The notes under the pieces: generated by a model
The model's database searches: none
What the model was told of the DNA's origin: nothing
The model's input: only the letters and a program-made list of their open reading frames with translations
Made by a program: the position numbers and the translations under genes
In this document: in pieces, positions 8,370 through 16,378 of the stretch
How positions within the stretch are numbered: position 1 is the stretch's first letter
How the letters are laid out: each line of letters starts with the position of its first letter
DNA from: Halovenus sp037080055
GTDB taxonomy: Archaea; Halobacteriota; Halobacteria; Halobacteriales; Haloarculaceae
Direction of reading: 5' to 3'
Assembly (NCBI RefSeq): GCF_037080055.1
Contig: NZ_JBAOJI010000006.1
Coordinates: 191,615-255,614, forward strand
Length of the DNA stretch: 64,000 nt

Positions 8370-9308
8370 TCAGTCACCGGAGACGCTCGCCGACCGCATC
8401 CCGCCCAACTCTTCCCGGATCGCCTCGCGTTTGATCAACACGAACCCACAGCAGATGAGGCCGAATCCGACGCCCGTGAACACCGTCGGCGTCTCGCTGA
8501 GGAAGACGACGCCGGTGACCGCCGCCGCGAAGGGTGCCGCGTAGGAGACGAGGTTGATCTCGATAGGCCCCAGTCGATCCAGCAGATCGAAGTAGATCAG
8601 AAAGCCGGCGGCGCTGGCGACGAGACTTAGATAGGCCAGTGCGATCAGTCCCTCGCCGGTCCACTCGACGCTTCGAATCGGCTCGCCCAGCCCGACGCTG
8701 AGCCCGTGCATCAACAGCGCACCGAGACACATCGACCACGCTTCCATCGTCTCGATCGGTAGATTCTCCTCGACTCGGCGGGTCAGCACGCTCCCCAGCG
8801 CGAACGAGACGGTGGCGAGAAAGACCAGTCCGAGCGAAATCGTCCGGGTCGTCGCCAGATTGTCCGGGTCGGGATTGCTCAACACGGCCACGCCGACGAA
8901 CCCGATGGCGAGTCCGACCAGCCCCAGCGTCGTGAGTCGCTCCTCTGGCAACAACAGGCGAGCGAAGCCGGTCGTCAACACCGGCGAGAGGCTGACGACG
9001 ACCGCTGCGGCGGCGCTGGTCGTCCCCTGCTCGCCGACGAACAGGAAGGCGTGATACGCCGCGATCAGGAAGACGCCACCGATGGCGACGACGATCCACT
9101 CCTCGCGCCCGCGCGGGCGCCAACGGTCGGTCGCGTAGGCCGCGTAGCCGAACATGATGACTCCCGCCAGATCGTACCGCAACGCGGCGAACAGCACCGG
9201 CGGGAAATACTCCAGTCCCGCCCTGATGGCGGTGAATGCACTCCCCCAGACCGCCGCGAGCACGACAAACAGGATTGCATTTCTGTACTTCACACGTTGC
9301 CCGAACAT
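8370..9308 (-). CDS. EamA/DMT-family permease
   Basis: 312 aa with about ten hydrophobic segments arranged as two EamA repeats. The first repeat opens with VLAAVWGSAFTAIRAGLEYFPP, typical of the RhaT/YdcZ-like drug/metabolite transporters. The second repeat contains LAYLSLVASAAGFLIYF and a P-x-A-A ending (SYAAPFAAAVTGVVFLSE). It is an inner-membrane exporter or importer of an unidentified small metabolite. The C-terminus is short and charged. It is same-strand upstream of the metal regulators but separated by their promoter. Confidence 0.9.
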   Translation of the reverse strand: MFGQRVKYRNAILFVVLAAVWGSAFTAIRAGLEYFPPVLFAALRYDLAGVIMFGYAAYATDRWRPRGREEWIVVAIGGVFLIAAYHAFLFVGEQGTTSAAAAVVVSLSPVLTTGFARLLLPEERLTTLGLVGLAIGFVGVAVLSNPDPDNLATTRTISLGLVFLATVSFALGSVLTRRVEENLPIETMEAWSMCLGALLMHGLSVGLGEPIRSVEWTGEGLIALAYLSLVASAAGFLIYFDLLDRLGPIEINLVSYAAPFAAAVTGVVFLSETPTVFTGVGFGLICCGFVLIKREAIREELGGMRSASVSGD

Positions 9309-9505
9309 TCTCCCCGCCGCAAATCAATGAGGCGATTTCCGCTCCGGACGGCGGGTTTATGAGCGGATCTTCGTGTCGGCTCGGAGAACAGAATTCCGCT
9401 CGCCTATCGATTCCCCTGATTTCGAGCCGGAGGTGTACTCTCGGGCGCGGTCTCCGAACTGACCCACTGTCTCCGTTCGGACCTGTCGTGTTTATTGAGT
9501 AATTG

Positions 9506-9512
9506 ATATATA
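9506..9512 (+). promoter_or_regulatory. TATA-like box for the small C4HC3 gene
   Basis: ATATATA in an AT-rich patch 44-50 bp before the chosen ATG at 9556, giving a leader near 20 nt. The rest of 9309-9505 shows no gene I can support. Confidence 0.4.
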
Positions 9513-9555
9513 GTTGAATGAGAAACTTTCGCGTGTAGGGGTGTCACTGAGTGAC

Positions 9556-9726
9556 ATGATGATCAACAAGCGGTGTACCGTCTGCCACGGCGAGATCGGG
9601 GAAAGTGAGATCGAACACTGCGGAAACTGCGGACTTACGGTTCACACGGAGTGTGCGGAGTTCGTCCGGACCTTCGACTGCCGGGAGTGTGCCGACGAAC
9701 TGGCCGTCGGTGCGGCCGAACTCTGA
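9556..9726 (+). CDS. Small C4HC3 zinc-finger protein
   Basis: 56 aa from the ATG at 9556 (an in-frame ATG at 9514 would add 14 residues and sit too close to the TATA box). Eight metal ligands are visible in the order C-x2-C, C-x2-C, H-x2-C, C-x2-C: CTVC, CGNC, HTEC and CREC. That C4HC3 order is the one used by PHD/RING-variant cross-brace fingers and is unusual for so small an archaeal protein. There is no other domain. The function is unknown; binding to a protein or nucleic acid partner is plausible. Confidence 0.7.
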   Translation: MMINKRCTVCHGEIGESEIEHCGNCGLTVHTECAEFVRTFDCRECADELAVGAAEL

Positions 9727-9744
9727 ACCGAGTGAGCGCTGCAC

Positions 9745-10533
9745 TCACTCGACGATTTCGGCGAAGCCAAAGCGCGGTTTCACGTCGTCGACCGCCACGC
9801 GGTACGTCTCACCTTCTTTGGCGCCGGGGATGAACAGCGTAAAGCCATCGACGCGGGCGATGCCGTCGCCTTCTTCGCCGGTATCGGTGATCTCGACCTC
9901 CAGTCTGTCGCCCGGCCGGACCGGCGCGGTCAGGAAGTTCTTGGCGACGAGATAGAGCTCTGAAGAGGAATCACGGGAGGCGTCGGGACGCATCTGGCGG
10001 ACGTACTCGAACTCCTCGGCGATGTCGTCTTCGAGGTCGGTCAGATCCCGGCCGTCGAAGACCTTGACCGCGAGGTCACCGCCCGATGCGAGCACCTCTT
10101 TGGCCACGTCGAACGCCTGTCGGGCGAGGTGGACCGATCGGGCATGATCCAGATCGTACTCGCCGCTCATGTTCGGGGCCATATCAGAGACGACCACGTC
10201 GACCGGTCGCTCCTCCTCGCCCGATCCGACGACGCTGCGGATCTCGTCGCGAGTCCAGTCTTCGGTGATGTCACCGCGGATGGACTCGACGGTCGCCTCG
10301 GGGTCGTCGAGATCTTTGATGTTCTGCCGGTCCACGCCGATGACGGTGCCGGTCGGGCCGACCTCTTCGGCGGCGACCTGCATCCACCCGCCGGGTGCGG
10401 CCCCGAGGTCGACGACAGTGTCGCCGTCGCCCAGCAGCCCCGCCTCCTTGTCGAGTTGCTGGAGTTTGTAGGCCGAGCGGGCGCGATAGCCCTGCTGTTT
10501 GGCCTTGTTGTAGTACATGTCCTTGTTGCTCAT
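9745..10533 (-). CDS. rlmE: 23S rRNA 2'-O-ribose methyltransferase RlmE with TRAM domain
   Basis: 262 aa. The N-terminal FtsJ/RrmJ domain starts YRARSAYKLQQLD and has the SAM motif VVDLGAAPGGWMQVA, SDMAPN with the catalytic Asp, a Lys in AVKVFDG, and the final SELYLVAK; this gives the K-D-K-E tetrad. Residues about 200-262 form a TRAM RNA-binding domain (GDRLEVEITD, then GIARVDGFTLFIPGA), a common haloarchaeal fusion. It methylates the U2552-equivalent in large-subunit rRNA. ATG 10533 was chosen because earlier in-frame codons precede the family start. Confidence 0.95.
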   Translation of the reverse strand: MSNKDMYYNKAKQQGYRARSAYKLQQLDKEAGLLGDGDTVVDLGAAPGGWMQVAAEEVGPTGTVIGVDRQNIKDLDDPEATVESIRGDITEDWTRDEIRSVVGSGEEERPVDVVVSDMAPNMSGEYDLDHARSVHLARQAFDVAKEVLASGGDLAVKVFDGRDLTDLEDDIAEEFEYVRQMRPDASRDSSSELYLVAKNFLTAPVRPGDRLEVEITDTGEEGDGIARVDGFTLFIPGAKEGETYRVAVDDVKPRFGFAEIVE

Positions 10534-10586
10534 AGCTACGAACAGACGGCCGAGACTGGTAAGCGTAGCGAACTGTCTCTCGACGG

Positions 10587-11651
10587 TCACGCAGCAGCCC
10601 GCTGATCGAGCGGGTCTTCGAGTTCGCCCATCACCGCCTCCAGGGCGTCCGTCGCGGTCACCAACCCGACGACCTCGCCGTCTTCGACGACCAGCGCCAG
10701 CTCTTGATCCTCCACCTGGAACTGGTCGAAGGCGTCGCTGACACTCTTTTCGGCCGACAGCGTCATCGGCGGCGCCGCGATGTCGGTGAAATCGATCTCC
10801 TCGTGTCGGAGGTCCTCGAAGTGGTCGATGATCGACGGCGCGTAGACGATACCGTGGAACTCCGTGAGATCAGTGCCGACGAGCGGAAACCGTGTGTGCG
10901 GCGTGTGCCGGATTCGGTTGAGATTTTCCTCGGGCGAGACGGCTGTGGACAGCGAGACGATTTCCTCGGCGGGATTCATGACCTCGCGGACGGGAAGCGT
11001 TCCGACATCGAGCGCGTTGAGGATCTCTTCTTGTCGCTCGTCGGGGATCTCTCCCTCTTCGAGCAGGGAACCGATCCGGGTGCGCAGTTGGGCCCGCGAC
11101 TCGATAACGTCGGTTTCGGTCTCCAGCCACGCGCCGGTCATCTCGATACCGAACAGTCTGAGCGTGGCCTTCGCAACCCAGTCACCCAGCGTGATGATCG
11201 GCGAAATGAGTCGGTGAAACCAGTACAGCGGCGTCGCCCCGTACCGACAGACCTGCCGGGAGCGCTCGACGCCGAGATAGGTCGGAGTCTGCTCGCCGTG
11301 CGTGAGATGCAGGAGATTGATGATCAGAAAAGCGATGACGGCTCCCGCTCCGACAGAAGCCAGCGGCGTCGTGGCGAACACTGGCTCGAACAGCGAGGCC
11401 AGCGCTGGCTCTGCCACGATACCGACCGCGATACTCGACGCCGTAATCCCAACCTGACAGGTCGTCAGATACACCTCCAGGTTCTGGGTCATCGCCCACG
11501 CTCGTTCGAGTGCCTGCGAATCTCCGAGAAACTCCTGTTCGCTGTACTGCCGGGCCCGGGTCAGTGCGAACTCGATCGCAACGAAAAATCCGTTCGTCAG
11601 AATGAGCAACGCACCAGCAACTAACCGAAGACTCACTTCGAGTGAGTTCAT
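10587..11651 (-). CDS. CNNM (DUF21)/CBS membrane protein
   Basis: 354 aa. Residues 1-190 hold the CNNM transmembrane domain (AGALLILTNGFFVAIEFAL, then LEVYLTTCQVGITASSIAVG and a GEQTPTYLG loop). Two CBS domains follow (about 205-345), containing MNPAEEIV, TRFPLVGTD and LALVVEDGEVVGLVTATDALEAVMGE. The CorC/HlyC C-terminal domain found in many relatives is absent. Relatives are magnesium/cobalt exporters gated by nucleotide binding to CBS. ATG 11651 has a TATA-like box 26 bp upstream; a GTG three bases earlier is possible. Confidence 0.92.
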   Translation of the reverse strand: MNSLEVSLRLVAGALLILTNGFFVAIEFALTRARQYSEQEFLGDSQALERAWAMTQNLEVYLTTCQVGITASSIAVGIVAEPALASLFEPVFATTPLASVGAGAVIAFLIINLLHLTHGEQTPTYLGVERSRQVCRYGATPLYWFHRLISPIITLGDWVAKATLRLFGIEMTGAWLETETDVIESRAQLRTRIGSLLEEGEIPDERQEEILNALDVGTLPVREVMNPAEEIVSLSTAVSPEENLNRIRHTPHTRFPLVGTDLTEFHGIVYAPSIIDHFEDLRHEEIDFTDIAAPPMTLSAEKSVSDAFDQFQVEDQELALVVEDGEVVGLVTATDALEAVMGELEDPLDQRAAA

Positions 11652-11675
11652 CACCAGTGTTTGCCGGTGATCTTA

Positions 11676-11681
11676 CATAAA
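11676..11681 (-). promoter_or_regulatory. TATA-like box for the CNNM gene
   Basis: TTTATG on the minus strand, about 27 bp before the ATG at 11651, consistent with a leaderless mRNA. Confidence 0.5.
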
Positions 11682-11786
11682 TCTCCCCAAAGTTCTAACC
11701 AACCTGCGGGGGATTTACGACATCGATAAAACTCCCCTCCTGTACGGTCTGCCTCGGACGTTCGTCTGTGGCTCTTCCCGCCGATT

Positions 11787-11804
11787 CTATATAGATGTAT
11801 ATAG
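11787..11804. promoter_or_regulatory. Perfect AT-rich dyad in divergent promoter region
   Basis: CTATATA and TATATAG form a 7-bp inverted repeat around a GATG spacer. It lies about 40-56 bp before the MFS start and also provides a TATA box for it. A regulator binding here would block TBP. The remaining sequence between the divergent CNNM and MFS genes is otherwise plain. Confidence 0.45.
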
Positions 11805-11842
11805 CCAAAAATATCATGATATAGTAGTGCCTACTCTATCAC

Positions 11843-13018
11843 ATGAGAGAGCGCAGGCGGGTCCTCGCAGTTGCGTCTCTGGCGCTCTTTCTGTCCGTCC
11901 TCGTCTGGTTCAACTACTCGGCGGTCCTCCCGTCGATCGTCGAGGAGTGGGGGTTGTCCGGAACCGAAGCGGGGATCATCTTCGGAGCCTTTCAGGCCGG
12001 CTATCTCGTCGGCATCCTGCCGGCCGGGTGGCTATCCGACCGGTACTCTCCGCGGTGGGTGATCGCCGTCGGCGCGACTGGGACGGGGATTCCGAGTCTC
12101 GTCTTCGCCGGCGTCGCTGACGGGTTCGCCCTCGGCACGTCCCTTCGCTTTCTCTCGGGTGTCTTCGTCGCGGGCGTCTACGTCCCGGGGATGCGCCTGC
12201 TCAGCGACTGGTTTCACGAGGGGATCCGCGGTCGGGCGATGGGTATCTACGTCGGCACCTTCGAGGTCGGGAGTGGACTCTCCTTCGTCTTCGCAACGAC
12301 GGCGGCGGAACTGATCGACTGGCGGGCGGCCGTTGCTCTCACCAGCGCCGGAGCGGTGTTCGTCGCCCCGGTCGTCCTCGGATTGACCCGAGATCATCCC
12401 GACAGAGTCCGAGACGGCGGGCGAGCAGTCGACCGCTCGTTCGTCCGGGACGGGGAGTTTCTCTGTGCGGTCAGCATCTACTCCTGGCACAACTGGGAAC
12501 TGTTCGGCGCACGCAACTGGCTGCTGCCGTTTTTGATTGCGACGCCCGCCTTCGCGGCGACTGGCTCGGCCGTTCTCGCTGGTCTCGTCGTCGGTGCGAT
12601 GATCGTGATGAGCGGTCTCGGCAACGTTGTCGGTGGCTGGCTCAGCGACCGCATCGGACGACTCCAGACGATCAGTCTCGGCCTCGCGTCGAGCGCTCTC
12701 TTGAGTGCCTTCTTCTGGGCTACCGTTGGGTTCGGCCTCGCTGCGCTTGTTCTCGTGACTCTCCTCTATGGATTCGTGATTGCGATGGACAGCGCGCCGA
12801 CATCGACACTCGTCACCGAAGTCGTTCCCGACAACCGGGTCGGGACTGCCCTCTCCGTCCAGTCGTTCGTTGGCTTCTCGACGACAGTCGTCTCTCCGGT
12901 GGTGTTCGGAATCGCCCTCGACCGCGCTGGCTACGTCGCCGCCTTTCCGACGCTCGCTGCTGGCGCGGCGGTTGGGTTACTGTCGGTTGGCGCGCTCGTC
13001 TGGGTCCGGCGACGGTAA
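11843..13018 (+). CDS. MFS transporter
   Basis: 391 aa with about twelve hydrophobic segments. The loop after helix 2 has GWLSDRYSPRW, the MFS motif A (G-x3-D-R), and the equivalent in the second half reads GWLSDRIGRLQ. A large cytoplasmic linker separates halves at about residues 180-210. It shows the general nitrate/hexuronate/oxalate-type MFS shape, but no substrate can be read. It is transcribed alone after an AT-rich dyad. Two same-strand ATGs are not competing; 11843 is the first. Confidence 0.93.
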   Translation: MRERRRVLAVASLALFLSVLVWFNYSAVLPSIVEEWGLSGTEAGIIFGAFQAGYLVGILPAGWLSDRYSPRWVIAVGATGTGIPSLVFAGVADGFALGTSLRFLSGVFVAGVYVPGMRLLSDWFHEGIRGRAMGIYVGTFEVGSGLSFVFATTAAELIDWRAAVALTSAGAVFVAPVVLGLTRDHPDRVRDGGRAVDRSFVRDGEFLCAVSIYSWHNWELFGARNWLLPFLIATPAFAATGSAVLAGLVVGAMIVMSGLGNVVGGWLSDRIGRLQTISLGLASSALLSAFFWATVGFGLAALVLVTLLYGFVIAMDSAPTSTLVTEVVPDNRVGTALSVQSFVGFSTTVVSPVVFGIALDRAGYVAAFPTLAAGAAVGLLSVGALVWVRRR

Positions 13019-13038
13019 GGGGTCGGCCAGACTGGCGC

Positions 13039-13977
13039 TCACTCGATGATATTCAGGCTCTCGTCGACAGTGAGCGACAGCGAGTCACCGTCGATGCGGA
13101 AGGTGTACTTGACGCGCAGGGGGTCCGTCGAGAGCACCGTTTCGTCGTAGTTCTGGTGGGCGCGATTGACTGCGGTCATCGAATCTACCCCGACCGGATT
13201 GAGCCCGTGACCGACGAGAAACTCGACGAACGCGTCGGCCGTGAGCAGTGCCAGTCCGCCGCCACCGCCGGCCTTGTAGATGCAGTTCGTACAGGTGAAA
13301 CTGACTCCAGTCGCATAGCGGCTCTGACAGTTTTCACAGAGAGTCTCACCGGTGGTGTGGTCTTCACAGACCGAGACTGTCTGTTCGATTGTGCCGGAAC
13401 AGCGGGGACAGAGGCCCTCGGAGAGTGCGTACACTTCCAGGGTGCCGGCGATGCGGGCGGCGTGCAGAACTTCGCTCGGGCTGCGGTTGCGGACCCCCGC
13501 GGGCGGCAAGGGTAGTCGGCCGAGATACCCCTTCGGCGCGTCACTCCCCGTCCCGCCGTCGTATGCACGGCCGTACTGCCCGGCACACTCCGTACAGAAC
13601 ATCCGGACGCTCCCTTCCGTCCACCCAACTTCGATGGGCGCGCCACAGTACTCACAGGGCTCGTCGATCTCCGTCCGTTCGAGCGCCGGCGTGTCGGTCA
13701 CTGCCCCCGACAGCACGGCTTCGACGACCCGCCGACCCATCCGGCTGAGTGTGTATCCGTCCTCGGTCTTTCTGACGAACTGTCCGACCAACTTCGTGAG
13801 ATGATAGTTGAACTGCCCCGAATCGTCGACGTCAGTCCTGTCGTACAGTTCGGAGAACTGAAGCGGCTCCGCTGCGGTCCCGAGATGTTGCAGAATCTCG
13901 ACACGCGTCTCGTTGCCGAGCTGAGCGAATGCCTCGTCGGGCGTCAGTATCTCTGCTTGTTCGGCCTCACCTGCCAT
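13039..13977 (-). CDS. Winged-helix regulator with two zinc-ribbon modules
   Basis: 312 aa. The N-terminal ArsR-like winged helix starts LTPDEAFAQLGNETRVEILQHL, with a second half QFNYHLTKLV. Then come two or three cysteine pairs: CEYCGAPI with CTEC (about 108-135), CPRCSGTI with C and CENC (about 195-220), and CTNC at about 230. The C-terminal part is an alpha/beta domain ending with DSLSLTVDES. This architecture is common in haloarchaeal transcription factors of unknown targets. It is convergent with the MFS gene, and 28 bp from a TATA-like box at its start. Confidence 0.88.
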   Translation of the reverse strand: MAGEAEQAEILTPDEAFAQLGNETRVEILQHLGTAAEPLQFSELYDRTDVDDSGQFNYHLTKLVGQFVRKTEDGYTLSRMGRRVVEAVLSGAVTDTPALERTEIDEPCEYCGAPIEVGWTEGSVRMFCTECAGQYGRAYDGGTGSDAPKGYLGRLPLPPAGVRNRSPSEVLHAARIAGTLEVYALSEGLCPRCSGTIEQTVSVCEDHTTGETLCENCQSRYATGVSFTCTNCIYKAGGGGGLALLTADAFVEFLVGHGLNPVGVDSMTAVNRAHQNYDETVLSTDPLRVKYTFRIDGDSLSLTVDESLNIIE

Positions 13978-14002
13978 AGGACCCCCTACACGCTTCGAAC
14001 AC

Positions 14003-14008
14003 CTAAAT
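14003..14008 (-). promoter_or_regulatory. TATA-like box for the winged-helix/zinc-ribbon gene
   Basis: TTTAGG on the minus strand, 26-31 bp before the ATG at 13977. Confidence 0.4.
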
Positions 14009-14082
14009 CTCCGAACTTCTCGGAATTCATACAGAAACTCCTTTCAGAAAATACGTTTACAGAAATATCATTCAGATTATCC

Positions 14083-14089
14083 TTTAATG
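14083..14089 (+). promoter_or_regulatory. TATA-like box for the small membrane protein gene
   Basis: TTTAATG lies 26-32 bp before the ATG at 14115, the usual spacing for a leaderless transcript. Confidence 0.45.
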
Positions 14090-14114
14090 TGCGTAGCCCC
14101 TTGTCTCTAACACG

Positions 14115-14381
14115 ATGAGACAAATATCCCCAGAACTCGCAGAAGCCTCACGTATCGACCGGAACTCGTACACGCTCGATGGACTGCTCGTATTCACGGC
14201 ACTGCTGCCAGTCCTGCTCGTGTTACTGACAGCTCCACAACTCGTCGTCGCGTACGTGCTCGGGGCGTTTTCCGTGCTCGCTCTCCGGAAAGCCTTCCTG
14301 CTCGTCCGCACAGCACTCGACGACCACGAACAGTCCGAAAGGCGGCCTGCGAGCCGAAGCCGCCGTGCGCAGTCCCGCTAA
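14115..14381 (+). CDS. Small two-helix membrane protein
   Basis: 88 aa. Residues 1-20 are polar, two adjacent hydrophobic segments span about 22-68 (LLVFTALLPVLLVLLTAPQLVVAYVLGAF, then LALRKAFLLV), and the tail is short and basic (RRPASRSRR). I do not recognise a family. Support comes from a well-placed TATA-like box, a normal start and haloarchaeal codon use. Gene neighbours are unrelated in strand or function. Confidence 0.6.
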   Translation: MRQISPELAEASRIDRNSYTLDGLLVFTALLPVLLVLLTAPQLVVAYVLGAFSVLALRKAFLLVRTALDDHEQSERRPASRSRRAQSR

Positions 14382-14434
14382 CGGTCAGTCGATTCTCACG
14401 AGTGTTTATTTTCTCTTTGTTCGTACGCAATTTC

Positions 14435-14959
14435 ATGCGGTATGGCACTCGATCACGCCGTCGAGTCCTCTCCGGTGTCGCCGTGAGTCTCGGGCTACTT
14501 GCCGGCTGTACTACAGACGACGACATCCCGGACGAGGGGGGTACGCCCGATACTGACGGCGCTGAGACTGACCCCTCTGAGCGGCCAGAACTGGATCTCC
14601 GCGAGGCGAACGTCGTCGACCTCTCCTTCGAGGCCGATGGTCGGACGTACACGTTCGATGTCTCGCTTGATCACAACGACGACGGTGAAGACGGCTACGC
14701 GAACTGGTGGCAGGTCGAACGCCTCGACGGAACGAGACTCGGCCGCCGGGACCTCCTTCACGCCCACTCCCAGCAGCCATTCACCAGGTCCGAAAGCATC
14801 GATATCCCTGATAGCGTTTCCTGTGTCGTCGTTCGCGGCCACGACCAGACCCACGGCTACGGCGGACAGGCGGCCGTCCTCGCGCTCGACACCGGCGAGA
14901 CAAATTTTGTCGACCAGGGCACGTCGAAACAATCTTTCGCATCTGCAGACTGTCCCTGA
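14435..14959 (+). CDS. Secreted lipoprotein, unknown function
   Basis: 174 aa from ATG 14435. The N-terminus has RRR followed by a hydrophobic stretch and LLAGC, a Tat-like signal with a lipobox; the cysteine would carry the lipid. An acidic linker (about 27-50) precedes a single beta-rich domain containing FDVSLDHNDDGEDGYANWWQVE and VVRGHDQTHGYGGQ. I do not recognise the domain. The upstream in-frame ATG at 14402 is rejected because it would precede the signal peptide by 11 non-signal residues, and a TTTATT box lies about 30 bp before 14435. Confidence 0.75.
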   Translation: MRYGTRSRRRVLSGVAVSLGLLAGCTTDDDIPDEGGTPDTDGAETDPSERPELDLREANVVDLSFEADGRTYTFDVSLDHNDDGEDGYANWWQVERLDGTRLGRRDLLHAHSQQPFTRSESIDIPDSVSCVVVRGHDQTHGYGGQAAVLALDTGETNFVDQGTSKQSFASADCP

Positions 14960-15226
14960 TCACTCCTCGTCGAGTCGCTCCGAGAGGCGGTCAAATCGGT
15001 CCTGCGCCCGCTCGTGGCGCTCACGTTCTGTCTCCGGCCGGTATTCGATTCTTTCGAGTGTCTCGCCGGACAGTTCGACCTCGAAGACGGCCCCCTCGTG
15101 ATATCCGGCGTCGGGAATCGCCGCTGGGTCGAGTTCCAACTGTTCGCGTGTCTCTCCGGCTTCCAGTAGCAGTACAGCCGTGTCCTCCTCGATTCGGTCG
15201 ATGACGCCCGTGTAGCTGTCAGTCAT
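14960..15226 (-). CDS. DUF3006 family protein
   Basis: 88 aa, with a small SH3-like beta barrel (YTGVIDRIEEDTAVLLLEAG, then LDPAAIPDAGYHEGAVFEVEL) and a helical, charged tail. This matches DUF3006, a short family often next to extracellular metallo-beta-lactamase genes, as here. Its ATG overlaps the last 4 nt of the MBL gene, so the two are translationally coupled. The function is unknown; a helper to the MBL protein is plausible. Confidence 0.85.
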   Translation of the reverse strand: MTDSYTGVIDRIEEDTAVLLLEAGETREQLELDPAAIPDAGYHEGAVFEVELSGETLERIEYRPETERERHERAQDRFDRLSERLDEE

Positions 15227-16164
15227 GAGTCGTTCGGTTTCATCCCGAGCAGTTCGGTCGGATCCGTCGGACCGTCGGTCTCGGTGCGCACGCTCACCTC
15301 GTTTCCGTTGGTCGTGACGACGATATCACCGTGGGCACCGGTCCAGTAGGTCGTGATGTCCAGTTCGCCGAATCGCCTGAGCGTCGAATTGTGTGGGTGA
15401 CTGTGTGGACTATCACGGGCGCTCGACACGACGGCGATATCGGGGTCAGCGGTCTCGAGGAACTCTCGATTCGAAGACGTCGAGGACCCGTGATGTCCGG
15501 CCTGGTAGATGTCGGCGTCGATCTGCCCGCCGAACTCCTCGACGAGGCGGGACTCGGCGACTGCCTCGCTGTCGCCGGTGATCAGGTAGCCGGTCTTTCC
15601 GAACTCGATCAGGAGGGCGAGGCTCTCGTCGTTCAACTCGGCTGCGGTGGCGTTTTTCGGCGGATGCAACACGCTCGCGTCGACGGCGTCGCCGAACGGG
15701 ATTGCCGCGCCCTGCTGGACCTGATATAGCGTGACGTTGTGTCGTTCGACTGCGTCGAGATACTCGTCGTACGTCTGGGTCGTATGGGTCGCTCCGGGGT
15801 CGTAGATGGCACCGATGCCGCCACGCTCGCGTTCGTAGGTCTCGATAACAGCCTCGTGTCCGCCGATATGGTCGGCGTGTGGGTGTGTCGTGACGAGGTG
15901 ATCGATCCGGTCGACTCCCTGCTCGTCGAGATACGCGAGTACCTCGCTGCCGTTATCTTTGAACCCGCCGCTGTCGATCAGCATCGTCTCTTCGTCCGGC
16001 CCGACCAGCAGCGTCGCGTCTCCCTGACCGACATCGATGTGATGGATTTCGAGTTCACCCGCTGGCGCGGCAGTTGACGGATCTTCCCCCATCGATAGTG
16101 GACCCCCAAAACCCGTGATGACGAGTGTGCCGGCGAGAGCGACGACGAGCAGTGCCCGGCGCAT
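15223..16164 (-). CDS. Secreted metallo-beta-lactamase-fold hydrolase (ComEC-like MBL domain)
   Basis: 313 aa. A signal or anchor helix at 3-24 leads to an MBL domain with the ligand motif HPHADHIGG (H-x-H-x-D-H), GDSEA after the second strand, and GHHGSSTSS, the pattern of the ComEC-type MBL domain that degrades one DNA strand or phosphoester in transformation proteins. No ComEC membrane channel domain is present, so it is a stand-alone extracellular hydrolase. The DUF3006 gene overlaps its stop by 4 nt. The exact substrate is unknown. Confidence 0.9.
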   Translation of the reverse strand: MRRALLVVALAGTLVITGFGGPLSMGEDPSTAAPAGELEIHHIDVGQGDATLLVGPDEETMLIDSGGFKDNGSEVLAYLDEQGVDRIDHLVTTHPHADHIGGHEAVIETYERERGGIGAIYDPGATHTTQTYDEYLDAVERHNVTLYQVQQGAAIPFGDAVDASVLHPPKNATAAELNDESLALLIEFGKTGYLITGDSEAVAESRLVEEFGGQIDADIYQAGHHGSSTSSNREFLETADPDIAVVSSARDSPHSHPHNSTLRRFGELDITTYWTGAHGDIVVTTNGNEVSVRTETDGPTDPTELLGMKPNDS

Positions 16165-16378
16165 AGCACTGCATTGTCCCGGACTCGGATTACCGTTGTG
16201 GCGGCTTTGCGCCCTATTGACGGATATCTGCCACTCGACTGATCAAAAGAGCCAATGCCGGGGGAATCCAACTCCTCGTAATGAATCATGCGGCCCGCCC
16301 CTGTTCACGATGTGCCGTCGGTACCCCGTTTTGCCGGTCACCGAATCAGTACATCTCCCGCTACCGAGGTGGACCAGC

